In this document: one piece after another, positions 34,048 to 46,553 of the stretch
How positions within the stretch are numbered: position 1 is the first letter of the stretch
Layout of the letters: every line of letters begins with the position of its first letter
Assembly: GCA_030734395.1 (NCBI GenBank)
Contig: JAUZTG010000034.1
Location: forward strand, 682,001-746,000
Source: Sarocladium kiliense
Taxonomy: Eukaryota; Ascomycota; Sordariomycetes; Hypocreales; Sarocladiaceae
Length of the DNA stretch: 64,000 nt
Direction: 5' to 3'
Notes under the pieces: generated by a model
The model's database searches: none
Seen by the model: the letters and a program-made list of their open reading frames with translations, nothing else
Told to the model about the DNA's origin: nothing
Translations under genes and position numbers: made by a program

Positions 34048-36920
34048 GGCGGCTGGATGTATTTGGCCGTGATGGTCCGTGTTGTCTCGAAATTTTACTG
34101 GGCTACTTACTACTGGCGTCATAAATTCAGGGACGCGGATGCGACCAGCGCGGCCAGACGCGGGGTCACGTGATAGCTTTGAATATGCACGCGCTGCACT
34201 TGACTTTCTGATGGACTCGTACTAAACATTAACCTTCTTAGAAGCGTGTTTTATGATGCTAATGAAAGTCATGATGAGAATAGTCGTTGTACCTTAAGAT
34301 ATCAGCCGCGAGGAAGCCATAGCTGCTGAAATGTTGGCATGGGAGCAGCGAACAACTGCCACCTCTGAGGGTAGTTCGATACAGCTGGGACTTGCTGAAT
34401 TGGCAGCTGCTCTTTTCCCACAGCCAGCTACTCCGTAAAGCTTGCGGGTTTTCCCCATTTCAATTCTGGCTACTCCGTACACATGACTCCGTATATCAAC
34501 ATCGATGTGCCGCGTCAGGAACACCCTACCCTTGAACTGGCAGTCCCTATTTAGATGTCATTCTTTATGCGCCTGCTGACTCAGGTGTGCTCAGTGCTGA
34601 GCACCCTTGTGACCCATCAGCAGCGGGGCGACATTGAACCAGGCTTGAGGGCCCATCCGCGAAACATCGTATTATGATTGCAGGTGCCTAAGAGGGTCAA
34701 TTTGGAACAATAGACAGCTGAATTTTTCCCGGGATTGTGACTGGCAGACAGCAAGCCTGCAGGACCAACTGACGACTGCCGGTGGGTAGGCGGACCGGGC
34801 AATGCCACCAACGCCACTGCGAGGCGCCCTTATTTGCTGCAGATTAATCTTCGCCCAACTGACCAGAGTCAGGAGCAATGTTTGACGATGCAACTCCCGA
34901 CCACTAACGGTGTGTTCCGGAGCAGCGATTAAGCTTCGGATCGATCGACAATTCTCCTCGAAATGCCCCTTGACCAGTCGCGCCAATCATGGACATGTTA
35001 GGCTAGCCAGATCACCAATTTCCCCCCCCCGTCGACTTATCGCTGGGCGAAATTACCGATCACGAAGGCCAGAACAGCCGACCGATAGTCCGATCAGCCT
35101 CTCCTGTTGGGGCCTGACAACGTGGATCACGGGAGCTTCTCGAAAGGTACACCTGCTCGTCCTCCGCAAAACCAGTGGCGCATCACATTCGTCCAGAGCT
35201 AGACGATACTCGGGGACCAGCATGTAGAATATTACGTCGCGGTACGGTGAGAAATACACAGCCTCTCGTCTATTAGAGGCCTTCAGCTGCTAAATGGAAG
35301 GTACCTATTTGTAGCAACCGCCTGACAGTTGTCCCTGAGCGTCAAACCTTCAGCCACTTACCCATCATTCGACGGACAAGGGGGGGCTAAGATTCGAGAA
35401 CCTAACAAACTGTGGATCACAGCAGCCAACCAGATGCGAGAACAGCCAACGGCGCTTGCAGGAGCTTGCAGGACAAGCATCTTGTTCCTGGATTAGACTG
35501 GATCCAGTTGGGGGCCTGGCGGGCAGATGGGGCCTAGGATGCAGGTACAATCTCTGCCAGGCCTGGTACCGTAGGCAAGAGGGGGAAGGGATCAGCGCAA
35601 CGTCGTAGTCAGGCCGGGGCACGGCGACCAAAGGGGTGTAGCTTCCTTCGCCGTCACCGGCTGGGAGGCATTGCCAAATCGACGCGATCCACTTGCCAGA
35701 GAAAGGAGGCACCAGCTCCCCAGGTGAGGCTTTGGCTCCTCAGGATCAGGGAGGGCTGTTGATGAACGCCATCACGAGGGTTGTCGATGGGAGCCGACTG
35801 TTCCGACCAGCTATAATTACGCGGGAGCATGCAAACGGATCAGACGGAAGTGACGAAGCGGGAGAGGAGACGATCTGAAGACAATTGATCGCGATCATAG
35901 CGTTTCCAAGGCTGGCCTAAAAAGCCGGGGAGGCAATTGAGATTCACTAGGAACGGACGACGAAGAGCCGAAAGCAAGTGCCCAGGAATCACGAGTCCGT
36001 GTCCAAAGATTAACAAACAAATATGAGATCAATTAGCCAGCAAACACCGGTCGCGCGCGCGAAAGTGAGTGGCAACTTGGCAAGTCGGAGCACCAGGAAA
36101 GGGTTGTATTTCTCTCATCTCATCGTCTGGGGCTGCCTGCCCGCCATGAGTAAAGGTCGGCTATTAGGTCAATTTCCGCCCTTCGAGGCCGTCTCGGCCA
36201 CTCGCCAGGCTCATTTGCTCCAAGGGAGAATGGTCGCAAAGGCTGCTGCCACCAAGACACACCACCAAGACACCACCACTGGGCCCCCATCGAGGACCGT
36301 GGCAGCTCCAATCTTACCATGTGCGCCAGCATCAACGCCTGGAAATTACCTCCTCGGCCCATGCTCCACCCTCCCCCTTTCTTTCGCCCCCGGCCATGGG
36401 ATGCGCGGCCTCTCGACGACGCTCCACGAGGCCCTGGACGGTGACCACGGTGTCTGGTCCTGTCCATTCGACCACTTTAGGCTTGCCTCTTGGCTACTCA
36501 GGCGGTGGAGGGTACATGGCCATGAGGCGCCTGCTGCGCTGCCAGGCCAGGTACTCCCGCCTCGTACACGTTCACGTCCGTGCTTCTAGTCCTCACCCCA
36601 GCGCTCACCCCGGTTCACAACCATGTCTCCCCCAGCAGGGATGAGAGGCCCTCCCGCAAGGCTTGGCCCTTCTGGTAGAGGGATGATAATAACAACCCCA
36701 TCGCCGGTGCTGCAGGCTCTGCTGCCCTTCCTTTTCTCCTTCTCCTCCTCACGAACCGCCGAAGCCATCGTCAAGTCGCTTTCGTCCTCTCGTTCCTTTC
36801 CCTAATTCCACTTACCGCTTCACTCTTTCAGCGGGCATTCGTTTCCACTCCGGGTCACCACTCGAGAAATACAACAGAAAAGACTACAGATTTATCACTT
36901 TCGGGAGAAATCGGTTTACA
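34048..36920. other. 2.9 kb intergenic region, DSS1 and GH17 promoters
   Basis: Separates divergent DSS1 (minus) and the GH17 gene (plus). No supported ORF. A C8 run lies at about 35026-35033. The ~200 nt before the GH17 ATG (36700-36900) are CT-rich, as expected for a strongly expressed fungal gene. ORFs of 60-190 codons between 36023 and 36800 have no domain and unconvincing composition. Confidence 0.4.
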
Positions 36921-38697
36921 ATGAAGGGTTCTATTGCTGTTGCCGCCATTGCGGCCATGGCCACCGGTGCCAATGCTCACATCCACCACCGCCGTGCCCA
37001 CGACCTCTTCAAGAAGGGCCAGCAGTGCAAGCCCGTTTGCACTACCTACGTCGAGACCATCTACGGCAAGCCCACTTGTACGCAACAGCCCGACACCCAC
37101 GTTCACAGCGATCAAGGCAGCCAGTCGTTGATATCGGGATCTTTCATGCTAACAACATCTAGGGATTCCTGATGCTCCTAAGCCCAAGCCCACCCCGGAG
37201 TCTCCTCCGCCGCCGCCCCCGGCTCCGGTCACGACTGAGGTCCCGGTTACTACTGAGATTCCCGTCGTGCCCGTCCCAGAGGTCACCATCTGCCCTACTC
37301 CTGGCACCTACACCATCCCTGAGGAGACCATCATCGTCGACAAGACCGTGACTGTCTGCGCTGCCGCGTCCACTCACCTACCCCCGGGCACCCACACCTA
37401 CGGCGAGATCACCACCGTTGTCGAGGGCTCGACCACCGTCACCTGCCCTTATGCCACTGCCACCAACGGTGAGGAGGCTCCTGTGACCACTCACGTCTGC
37501 CACGAGGCTGGTGTCTGCACTGTCGTCCCCGGAACCGTTACGGTCATCGAGGAGGAGACTGATGTTTACTACGCTTGCCCCACCGTCTACGCTCCGGGCA
37601 CCTACACCGCTCCCGCCACCACTGTGACCGTCACCGTCGACCAGTACGTTGTGTACTGCCCTTACACCACCTCCGAAAAGCCTGCTCCTCCCCCGGCTCC
37701 CACCACTGTGGCTCCCGCCCCCGCCCCCACCGTCAAGGTCGAGCAGCCCAAGGTTGAGGCCCCCAAGCCTGAGGTCCCCACGGAGGAGACTACTCAGGAG
37801 TACAAGCCCACCAGCGAGAAGCCCAAGGAGTCCAAGCCCAAGACCATCAAGGTCGGCGGTGGTCTGACCATCTCTGGCAAGCTCGGTGAGACTGGCAGCG
37901 ACCATTACGCCATTACCTACACCCCTTACAACCCTGACAACGGTAACTGCATGGATGCCGGCGCTGTCGAGAAGGATATCGTTGCCATCAAGGCCGCTGG
38001 CTTCACCACTCTCCGCATCTACTCCACTGACTGCAACACCCTCGAGACCGTCGCCCCCGCTTGCAAGAAGCACGGCATGAAGCTCATTGTCGGTGTCTTC
38101 GTTAAGGGCGGCTGCTCTTACAGCTCCGGCGATGTCAAGGAGCAGGTCGACGCCATTGCTGCCTGGGCTGACTGGGACACCGTCGAGCTTGTCGTTATGG
38201 GTAACGAGTCCATCATGAACGGTCTCTGCACTCCTAGCGAGCTCAAGGAGCTCATCACCACCTGCAAGTCCAAGTTCAGCGGCTACACCGGCCCCTGGAC
38301 GATCGCCGAGACCCTCGATATCTGGGAGCGCTCTGAGGTCCCCGCTACCCTCTGCTCCGCCATCGATGTTGTCGGTGCTAACGTCCACGCTTTCTTCAAC
38401 CCCAACGTCAAGGCGGAGGATGCTGGCAAGTTCGTCAAGGGCCAGCTCGACATTCTCGGCAAGATGTGCCCTGGCAAGGAGGCTCTTAACCTCGAGAGCG
38501 GCTGGCCCAACGGCGGCAAGTGCAACGGTGCTGCCTGCGGTAGCCCCTCCGAGCAGAAGAAGGCCCTTGACTCCATCCGCAAGGAGGTTGGTGACAAGTC
38601 CGTCTTCTTCTCCTTCAAGAATGACGCCTGGAAGCAGGGTGATGCTCTTGATGTCGAGCGTCACTTCGGTTGCGACTCCTACTTCACTTCCCTGTAA
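36921..38697 (+). CDS. btgE: GH17 cell-wall glucosidase/glucanase (BtgE/Scw11-like), 563 aa
   Basis: Secreted beta-1,3-glucan-active enzyme of family GH17, bound in the wall and involved in wall remodelling or cell separation. Exons 36921-37077 and 37163-38697 give 1692 nt. Signal peptide MKGSIAVAAIAAMATGANA, then the BtgE-type box CKPVCTTYVETIYGKPT. A Pro/Thr-rich stalk with degenerate CPxPGTYT-like units spans about residues 55-270. The catalytic domain (about 285-563) carries the acid/base E401 in VVMGNESIMNG and the nucleophile E497 in LNLESGWPNGG. Codon use is strongly biased to C-ending codons, suggesting high expression. No GPI signal; the protein ends in DSYFTSL. Confidence 0.93.
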
Positions 38698-40831
38698 GCT
38701 CTTTTGGCTTTAGGGAATGCGGCGTACGGCGTGCCGTTGCACCTCGCTTCACGCAGGTGATTGGTCCTTCCACCGTTGAGGGACCAGCAAGACCGACTGC
38801 TTGAATGTACATGAACCATCACCTCCTCGGGCTGACCTCACGGACTTTGGTCTCCAGCCCCGCCCTTCCACCATCCCATCCTTGTGTATCCTTTCTGCCC
38901 GTGCCGATTCCCATAGCTCGAGAGGCGAGTCAGTGGAGGGGCGAAGGAGAGACAGCCCGAACTGTCGGAAGAGCCATACACCAATGACGTTGCAACCACG
39001 AGAATGACCTTCTTTTTCTGCTTCATTGGAGGCATGACGACAAGCTATGCCTGCCTCATTCCGCATCCATCCTTCTGTCTCTCCCTTTGCGACCCGCGTC
39101 TCGCGCAATACGGACAGTCAAAACCCCAGGAGAAGAGGTACGGATAAAGGCATGGCATGGCAGGCAGAGTCCTGGATCCGACCGAGGGGGTCAATCCTCT
39201 ATCTCTATCAGCGTGTGCTCTCCATCATTGACGCAGCGTGGCGCGTAATTTGATTTGGCAAGAAAAGCCTCCTTCAAGTGTGTCTTTCCTTTTGTCGTTT
39301 TTCTCTTGCTTGGCCTCTGGAGCGGTAGGAATTTTAACTATTGGACATACAATCTCCCCCCAAAGAGACATTTTTGTATTCACATGCAATGGATATATAA
39401 GAGCCTTTACCTTCTACCTGTTTCTTCCTGTTTCATCTCTCTTGCATGGAATGTGTGTGCTGCTTTCGCTCCGCCAACTCAATTGGCACGGGCATGGGAT
39501 GGAATTTGTGTACAGCTTCTTTGTGAAGGATGTCGGTGGCCTGCCGGAAAAGGTGCCCATCCAGCGTCTCATGTTCATTGAACAGTACTTGGTTTTGCTT
39601 CCACAATCTTAATGCTGTAATCCTTTCCAGCCACATGTCCTCCTGCTTGCTCGATGTCTCAGTAAACTTAAATATGAGCTCTTCATTTTCCGACGGCGCT
39701 ATGCATATTGTTCTCGCTATGAGAAGACCATTGCGGTCGATACTGGAGCCCCAGCATGTGGCACTGACATTCCAAAGCATCTCTCACCGAGAGGAATGCG
39801 GGCAGACCCGCTGCCCGTCTACCCGACGTTGGAAACGAGACACGAGACCTGACTTGCCAAGTCACGTACCAGTTGAAACTGCATACCCACAACCTGAAGG
39901 AAAAGACTGCCATGACAAGTTCCGCGATTCTGCATCCCCACCCTTCCGCTCGTATGTCTCAGCCTCAACCATCGATCGTTCTCCTCAAGACTCCTCCCTT
40001 GATTCCCAAACCATCCACTCCCTCCAAAGCCACGTATCAAAGTCTAGAACCTTCTTTTAGGGAGAATCAGGGCCGTCGTGAAATGGGGTAGCAAGAGTAA
40101 AAGGGAAGGGAACAAAGTTAGCGGAGCAGAGCAAATACTGAGAACAATCTTGTCCTCGCCCTGGTCTTTTGCTCCCTTGGCCACCGAACGCCACAGTCAC
40201 ACCCCACTACCCGCCTCCTTGCGGACGTGCTTGCCCTTGGGATATGTCGCCGTGGTGGAGGTATGACTGATAATTTGAATTTGGGTGGAAGGGTTGCCAA
40301 CAGCGTGTCTTCACAGGTTGGCATAGACAGATGGCACAAAGGCTGAGCCATGACAGGCAACAGTGGGGACCACGCGATTGACCAGAGAGCCCACTCGGCA
40401 GCTCTGCAGATCAGGCGACTTGGCTCTCCCCAAGAATATATATTGAAATCATAATTCGATCCAAAGAACAGCGATAGTAAAAGCCTCTGATATCGTGCCC
40501 AGCAAGCTGATGGTCGAGGCTCGCGTAGACCGATGTGGTTCCGAATGCCCATCTAGGAAATCCAAACACGTTTTATCCTTTGCTCCCATGCTCCTTTGCT
40601 CCCATGGCTCCAATGCTTCCCAATATCCGTCTATGCATGACCTGTTGAGATGTTGAAACACTGCATAAATGCGGCGCTACGTCACTATGAGAGGGGAAGC
40701 CTGTCCCGCCTCTGGCCAACCCCTATTCATCTCGCCCAGTCTTTGATCCGTCTTTCGATATGTCACCAAGTTCGAGCCCTGTCAGGCTCGAGTGGTGCCA
40801 TCATTTGTGCTCCGCTGCTGCTAAAGCTGTC
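38698..40831. other. 2.1 kb intergenic region between convergent GH17 and WD40 genes
   Basis: No supported gene. Short ORFs on both strands lack domains and overlap one another in several frames. Sequence from about 39240 to 39450 is T-rich. Confidence 0.4.
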
Positions 40832-42705
40832 TCAAAATGGGTCGATGTAATCTCCCATAAGATCGCGATATGGCGTCTCCTGGTACGCCACCGTCCTGGG
40901 ATCTTGTGCAGCACTCAAGTCATACCCGTCTCCCTCTTCGTGCATGTTCTGAAGCAACGGTTCGACCTCGCGCCCGCATCGTTCAAACTGCATCAGAGAC
41001 CCGCGAGCTGGATCGCAGCAGAACACGTTCAGGTCTCGTCCCTCATTCGTGAATGCGATGCCACCAATGTTTCCGAAAATATCGGTGGTCTGTTTTGAGT
41101 CGTAGGTCTGGGCATCAATGATATTGATGAAGTCTGCATCTTCGGCAGCAACAAGCACGGGCTGGCCACTGCCCGCAGGGGAAAACTTCAAGCTTCGAAC
41201 CCCGGCCATCTCACTCCAGATAGTAGCCACTGGGCAACTGTGGCCGTTGGAGTCGCACCACTTCCGCGCATCCCAGATACACACTTTTCTGTCCTGATTT
41301 CCGGTCGCTAGAGTCCTACCATCATCCGACCAAGCGCACGCAAATCCGTAATCGTGATGTCCCGCCAAAGTCTGAATCCTGGAGCCTGATGTGGCGTCAC
41401 ATATAACGACTGGCCTCAAATCTCCCATCATCACGCGCGTCCGGCCATCTTTAGACACGGAAGAGCAATTGAACGGCCCATCGCTCTTCCAGCTCGACAA
41501 CATCCTTTGTGTCCGGAGATCCATCACTCGAAAATAACTGTCGTTACTGCAAATTCCCACATGAGGGGAATTGGAGCCTCGACTTGTGTACATGTCCATG
41601 TGGTTAGCGCCACCACCTACGGCTCGAGTAATGGAACCTTCGACGGCATCCGAAACTGTGCCATCAAGTCTTCTGATTGAGTAGCTGCCATTCAGGGCTC
41701 CCCCCATCACTACCCCGTAGTCGGCAACAACACATGAGAATGAGGCCTTAGGAGTCAACCCGAGAGCTGGTTTGATGAAACCTGTAAGGGGGTTTATGCA
41801 TCGCAGCCCACCAATTGTTGGATAGAAAGCTTGGGTTCGACTTGGACAGGCAAGCAAGTTCCGCAATTGGAAATGCGCCAGTCGAGTATCACTGAGTGAG
41901 TAAGTCTTTCGAAACCGGAAGAAATTTCTATGAGGGGACAAGACTTTGTCATCAGGCCCCTACCCTCAAACAGTTAGTTGAGCCGTTAAGCAGAGTCGAA
42001 TGATAGGGTGCAAGGACGGATCACCTTTAACTTATCAGCACCTTTGATGTTGGTGTAATTCACGAAGGTCTCCCGTCTGCGATGTCTAGCTTCGTCCCGT
42101 GAGATGCCCATGGATGCCCAGGCAATGCCTTGGGAGTCCAGATAATCCCCATTGAGATCCGAGGCTCTGACAACACTCGGAGGTTCTTGCTGAAGCAGCC
42201 GCCTCATAGCATGATAGTGGGAGCGGCTCATATACTCCGATCGCTCTCGATTCAAGGATATTATGAACTCGTTCGCATGACAATTGCGCAATTCGGACTC
42301 GAGCATGAATGGATAGCCCTGGTTCCCCAGAATCTGATAGGTAACCCATCTGACCTGGGGGTGCAGGTGTTGTCCATGTCCAGGTAATTGCGCCTCGTGC
42401 GGAGGCTCGAGCATCTCATTGACGGTACCATTTTGATGCTGGGCATTCGGAGATGCTGCATGGTCGAGGTTAAGTCCACTAAGGTCAACATTGTCCGAGG
42501 CCGTCTCTGGTAAGTCGTCATGCTCCGCGACATGATCTGGCAGTGCAAAGTGGTTGGGTTGGCTCTCTTCAGGGGCTGACCAGTCGTTGGAGCTCTGTCC
42601 GTGAGATTCTGTGTCGTGGGGTTGACCACCAGTGCCAGTTGGCTCGGCGTGCTGAAGCTGCTGAGCCTGTTGGCCTGGGGTCGCGAGAGTCTCCGTAGAG
42701 TCCAT
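40832..42705 (-). CDS. WD40-repeat protein of the S. pombe C2A9.03 type, 602 aa
   Basis: Function unknown. Exons 42705-42025 and 41959-40832 give 1809 nt, with a 65-nt intron (GTGATC donor, AACTAAC branch). Residues 1-110 are Gln/His/Glu-rich and probably disordered. A conserved block follows (LNGDYLDSQGIAWASMGIS, then RHRRRETFVNYTNI), typical of this fungal family just ahead of the propeller. The WD part includes LAGHHDYGFACAWSDDGRTL and TGNQDRKVCIWDARKW; other blades are degenerate. The C-terminus is acidic and ends in GDYIDPF. Assignment to the C2A9.03 group rests on remembered family architecture, so the name is less sure than the WD40 call. Confidence 0.82.
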
Positions 42706-43228
42706 GTCTAAGGAGCACCCCAAAATGTGCGCTTGAACAGGAGGCCACGCTGCCCTCAGGAAGGGGCGACAAATCTGGATTCTGGTTCAGTGGCCCTGAG
42801 TTCTGTCACGGATCGAATGTCATGATCCTGGTGGAGAGATAGATGGGATTGCGAGATGATGTTGCTGGTGTAGAGCGGCAACTCCTCGACAATACTGGAC
42901 GAAGACGAGATAGGATATATGTTTGAAGTGAGATAGGAGCGGTATGACGAAAGCAGGTCCTGAAGCAGTGGATGAATGCACTGAAGAGAGCAAGTGTCAA
43001 ATCGAAAATAGGCTTGTGGTTGAAATTGTTTGGTCAATCGCGTCAAGGGTCCAGGTCAGGTTAGACAATAATAGGCAAGAGCCTGGGGTTGTATGTTGGA
43101 TGTAGGATGCGTAGGAGGAGCTAGCGTCGAGAGGAGTGAGGTGAGACGATGTAAGACTACATGAGTCGCGGTCAGGAAGAGAGGGAGTAGCGGGGATGGC
43201 CAAGGCCATGAAGAAAATGATCTAGCGG

Positions 43229-43351
43229 TATGGGGAGAAGACACGAGAGAGCGTGAGAGAGGGGAAGGAGAGAGGGAGGAGGAGAGGTAGAAGAAAAGAG
43301 AGGCTTGAGGGAGAATGGAGAGGTGGAGGGCAGAACGGAAGAAAGGAAGGC
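43229..43351 (+). repeat. Polypurine (GA-rich) tract
   Basis: About 120 nt composed largely of G and A on the plus strand, so CT-rich in the sense of the WD40 gene, 520-650 nt upstream of its ATG. CT-rich tracts are common near fungal transcription starts, and long purine runs can also form triplex DNA. Confidence 0.55.
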
Positions 43352-45424
43352 GTGAACCTGCGCCTTCCTCACAAACCCTCTCTCTGTCACTCTCGGTGGT
43401 ATATTGTGTGCTCTGCCTGGTTGGGCCCGGTCCCTCCTTCCTTCCTACCTTCCTGCTGGTCCTGTCCGGTCTGGTCCTGTCCTGTTCCATCTTTTTCCGT
43501 CGTACCATCATGCCTGCCTCACCCTCCATCGCCCCGAGTCCAGCCTGCTCCAGGCTCAGCTTCTGTCAGAGTCATGCTCTCCATTGTGGTGCGGCGCCGG
43601 CTGCCCGTCACTGGGGAGTCGCAGCCCGATGTCCACCGCACCGCATAGCAGCGCACTCAGGTGGTGGGGCAGGCTCTGGAATCGCGGGTCAGCGAGTGGG
43701 GCGGTGAGCCTCCGAGAGGCTGGAGCAGGAGGGAAAAAAATGACCTGTAGCCTGTGGGCTCTTGGGCAGTGCTGGGGTCGCACTGCTGCAGCTTTGCCTT
43801 TCCGACTCATCACCCCGAAACACAATACAGGTCATACTGGCCCATGTCTGGTCATGCCAGGTCATAATGGTCACACAGCAGTCAAAGCTGAACCCATGCG
43901 TGGTAGCACACGGCACAGAGGGAAGGCAAGCGAAGGAAGGGAACGCAGGCAGCGTCACGGGCTGCCTGCGCGACCCAAGGCGAACAACAGGCTACCCAAA
44001 GCAACGCCTGGCCCTGTTGCTTGCTCCTATGCTACTGTCCTTACTCATATCTCTTGTCTGATTCTGACAAAGACACAATAGTTCTTGAGGCGCCAATCTT
44101 TGCCATGCGGCTTCCCGCCCAGCTGGCAAAACTCGCATTACCTGCTTCTCGTGTTTCGCTTCTCCATGACTCCTCACTCCTCACGAGGTTCTCCTCTTCT
44201 TCGACTACCGCATTTTGTCCATCTGATCCCACTGCTTGACTCGACCACGATGCCTCACCTCATATACCAACACCCCCCACATCATGTGATGGCTCGTCTG
44301 TCACATATCGCAAACTCAACTGCCTAGCCCCCAGCAGCCACCGGCTGCAGCAGGACGTGGCTCACAGACAACCGTTTGTTGTCCTTCGACTCGACTCGGC
44401 CTCGATATCGATCCCGGCCTCGCCCTTCCCTCTGCTAAAGGCTGCTGTTCCGGACTCTCCCCGTCCCGCGCTGAAACACGCAGATCTCGTCATCTCAACT
44501 CGCCTGTGACTCCGACTCCGACAGTCTCGATATATTATGAGGACCCGGCCCTCATCCCGACACCCCCTACCTGCCGTGGCTTGTTCATATTATTTAACTC
44601 AAATACCTTCTCACGATTGAGATCTACGAGTGCATCGTTAATCTTCCTGCACGGTGGACCAATCCCGTTGCATCAATGCCCCAAAGGATCCATCAAGCTG
44701 GTTGTTGGTGGCTGCCTCTCGCTTCTCGTTTGGGCGCCATAGGCAACCCTGGGCATGCACGACGCGCCATGTGCAGATTCACCGGTTTAGCACTGCAACC
44801 CGAAAAGCGACCAGTTACTTCCTCCTGCCCACTTCCACTCTGGGCAAGTGGAGGGTATCCATCTTCCGATATCTGGGCCTAGCCTTGTTTGTCTCCTCGA
44901 GTCCCCATGGCCGATGCGATGCTGGCTACCGCCCTTCTGACATCCCATCGACACACCCTGCAACTACCTCCCCCCACACTCATCCCACCATACCATGCCC
45001 CGAATAGCCTGACGAAGCCTTGTTTGCTTTCATTTTCGGGCTTCGTAACATCGCATTTCAGGCCTCGACTTGCCTTCCTTTGTCTCGGCAACGTGACTAG
45101 TGAGGCCACTGGCACTAGGACCGGCCCTCTGTTCGCGCCCCATCTACTCGGCACCGACGCGGCCCTCTTCCGTCGTCGGTGATGCTCCAGACGTCGCAGG
45201 TTGTTGTAAAGTTCCACTCATTGATCGGAAGCTTGTCCGACTCCGACAACCTGGGTCAAGCTCAAGTAAGGCACGGCAAATTCTTCGCGAAGGGGAATTG
45301 CATCAATCCTGGATCCCAATCACAGTCCTGGCATCAGTCTGCATGATCGTCACTTACGGTGCTGGCGACACAACGGCAGAAGCAAAATGGCTGATGCAGG
45401 ATGCATGGTCGAGAAGATGTGCAT

Positions 45425-45447
45425 GCGCGCACACACACGCACACACC
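45425..45447 (+). repeat. (CA)n microsatellite
   Basis: A run of alternating purine-pyrimidine built from ACACACAC with GC interruptions. Short and imperfect. Confidence 0.6.
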
Positions 45448-46553
45448 AAATTCTCAGACCGCAGATCAAATTGGGGCCATCAGCCACAACCTTTCAGCCG
45501 GCCCAGCATCGTCAATCTAGTTTAACTACAAGCCTTGAGTGCTTTGGCATTCAACCAGGGGCGAGTCGTGCCCTTCATGCACGTGTCCATCCCACGTTGT
45601 TGCACACTAAAGCTACATGCGTATGATTATGGCTGTATGAAGCATCGCGGGTGCCACACAATGTCTGCAGCTAGACCCCAACAGATGATCCATCTTCTCT
45701 AGCAGACGCAAGACATCGCCCTTGTCGGGCCTGCTGCCTCCACCGACACGTAGCACCATTGGCCAGATCCAAGCTGAACAAACGATGAATCTGGCCCAAA
45801 GTGAGGGGCAAGTCCGGCCTCGTCGCCAATTGCATCTGCGTAGCCGGGCGCTGATGCACTACTTCAGCTCTTTACTTGTAGCGCCCGCAGTCACCGATCC
45901 CCCACTTGAGCATGGCTGGCCGTGTCCACACCGCATCTCTTCCAACCCAATGCTTGGCTTCGTGTGTTTTGATGAGACCTCGTCACCCAGTCAGGGACCA
46001 TTTCCGTTCCCAATGCCTATTTGACGGTAGGAGTTGAGACAACGGACACTTGGCTGCATATTGATCTATCAGACCCCTCACTCGGGGCTGCCGCTGTCAT
46101 CGGCAGAGGAGCGTCATATCACACTGCAGGTTCCCCCTGTCGAGATTCGCAAAAGGGCCAGTCTGAACCCTGGTCTGCCATCTCGTCGTGTGTCCCGAGG
46201 CGATCTGATCAGCGGCCCGCGTGTCGATGCTTCAGGTGACTCAAAGGAGATAACATGCAGAACAAGTAAATATTGTTGACTTCCATTGCATCTTCGGACA
46301 TTGCCGCTTCACTAGTTCTCCAGTCACATGAGGGTGGTGCCGTGCGGGAAAAGCCACCGTCACTATTCCCTGGATCTTTTCTTCCGGAGTGGGAGAAAGG
46401 GTCCCTTATCCATCCCACGCCCCTCCCTTCGGTGGCTCTTGACTACATATAGGAAGCCTTACTCTGGAAGATGCCGTGTCCATCCCGCATGGGAGATTAT
46501 GCATGGCTTGTGTGGCGCGGCTTTCACGCTGTGCAGGCCATTCTCTCTGTGTC

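Larger units (their letters stand above)
42706..46553. other. 3.8 kb gene-poor region upstream of the WD40 gene
   Basis: No supported CDS on either strand. It contains a polypurine tract (43229-43351), four phased GGTCA words (43830-43873) and a short CA microsatellite (about 45425-45447). The first kilobase is probably WD40 promoter and leader. The part near 46554 is the threonyl-tRNA synthetase 3' flank. Confidence 0.4.

Noticed and set aside
36023..36589. 188-codon ORF upstream of the GH17 gene
   Set aside because: Overlapping frames on both strands of similar length, no domain, and location in the CT-rich promoter.
37378..38664. 428-codon antisense ORF opposite the GH17 gene
   Set aside because: It is the complement of strongly C-ending codons of a certain gene, gives a Gly/Leu/Asp/Val-rich low-complexity product and has no domain. 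The similar long ORFs opposite PDI (52710-53777), threonyl-tRNA synthetase (47236-48198), SEC10 (14263-15315) and CCP1 (59520-60452) are rejected for the same reason.
43056..44081. Ser/Pro-rich ORFs on both strands around 43-44 kb
   Set aside because: They arise from the polypurine/polypyrimidine tract, which is open in several frames, and show no conserved motif.
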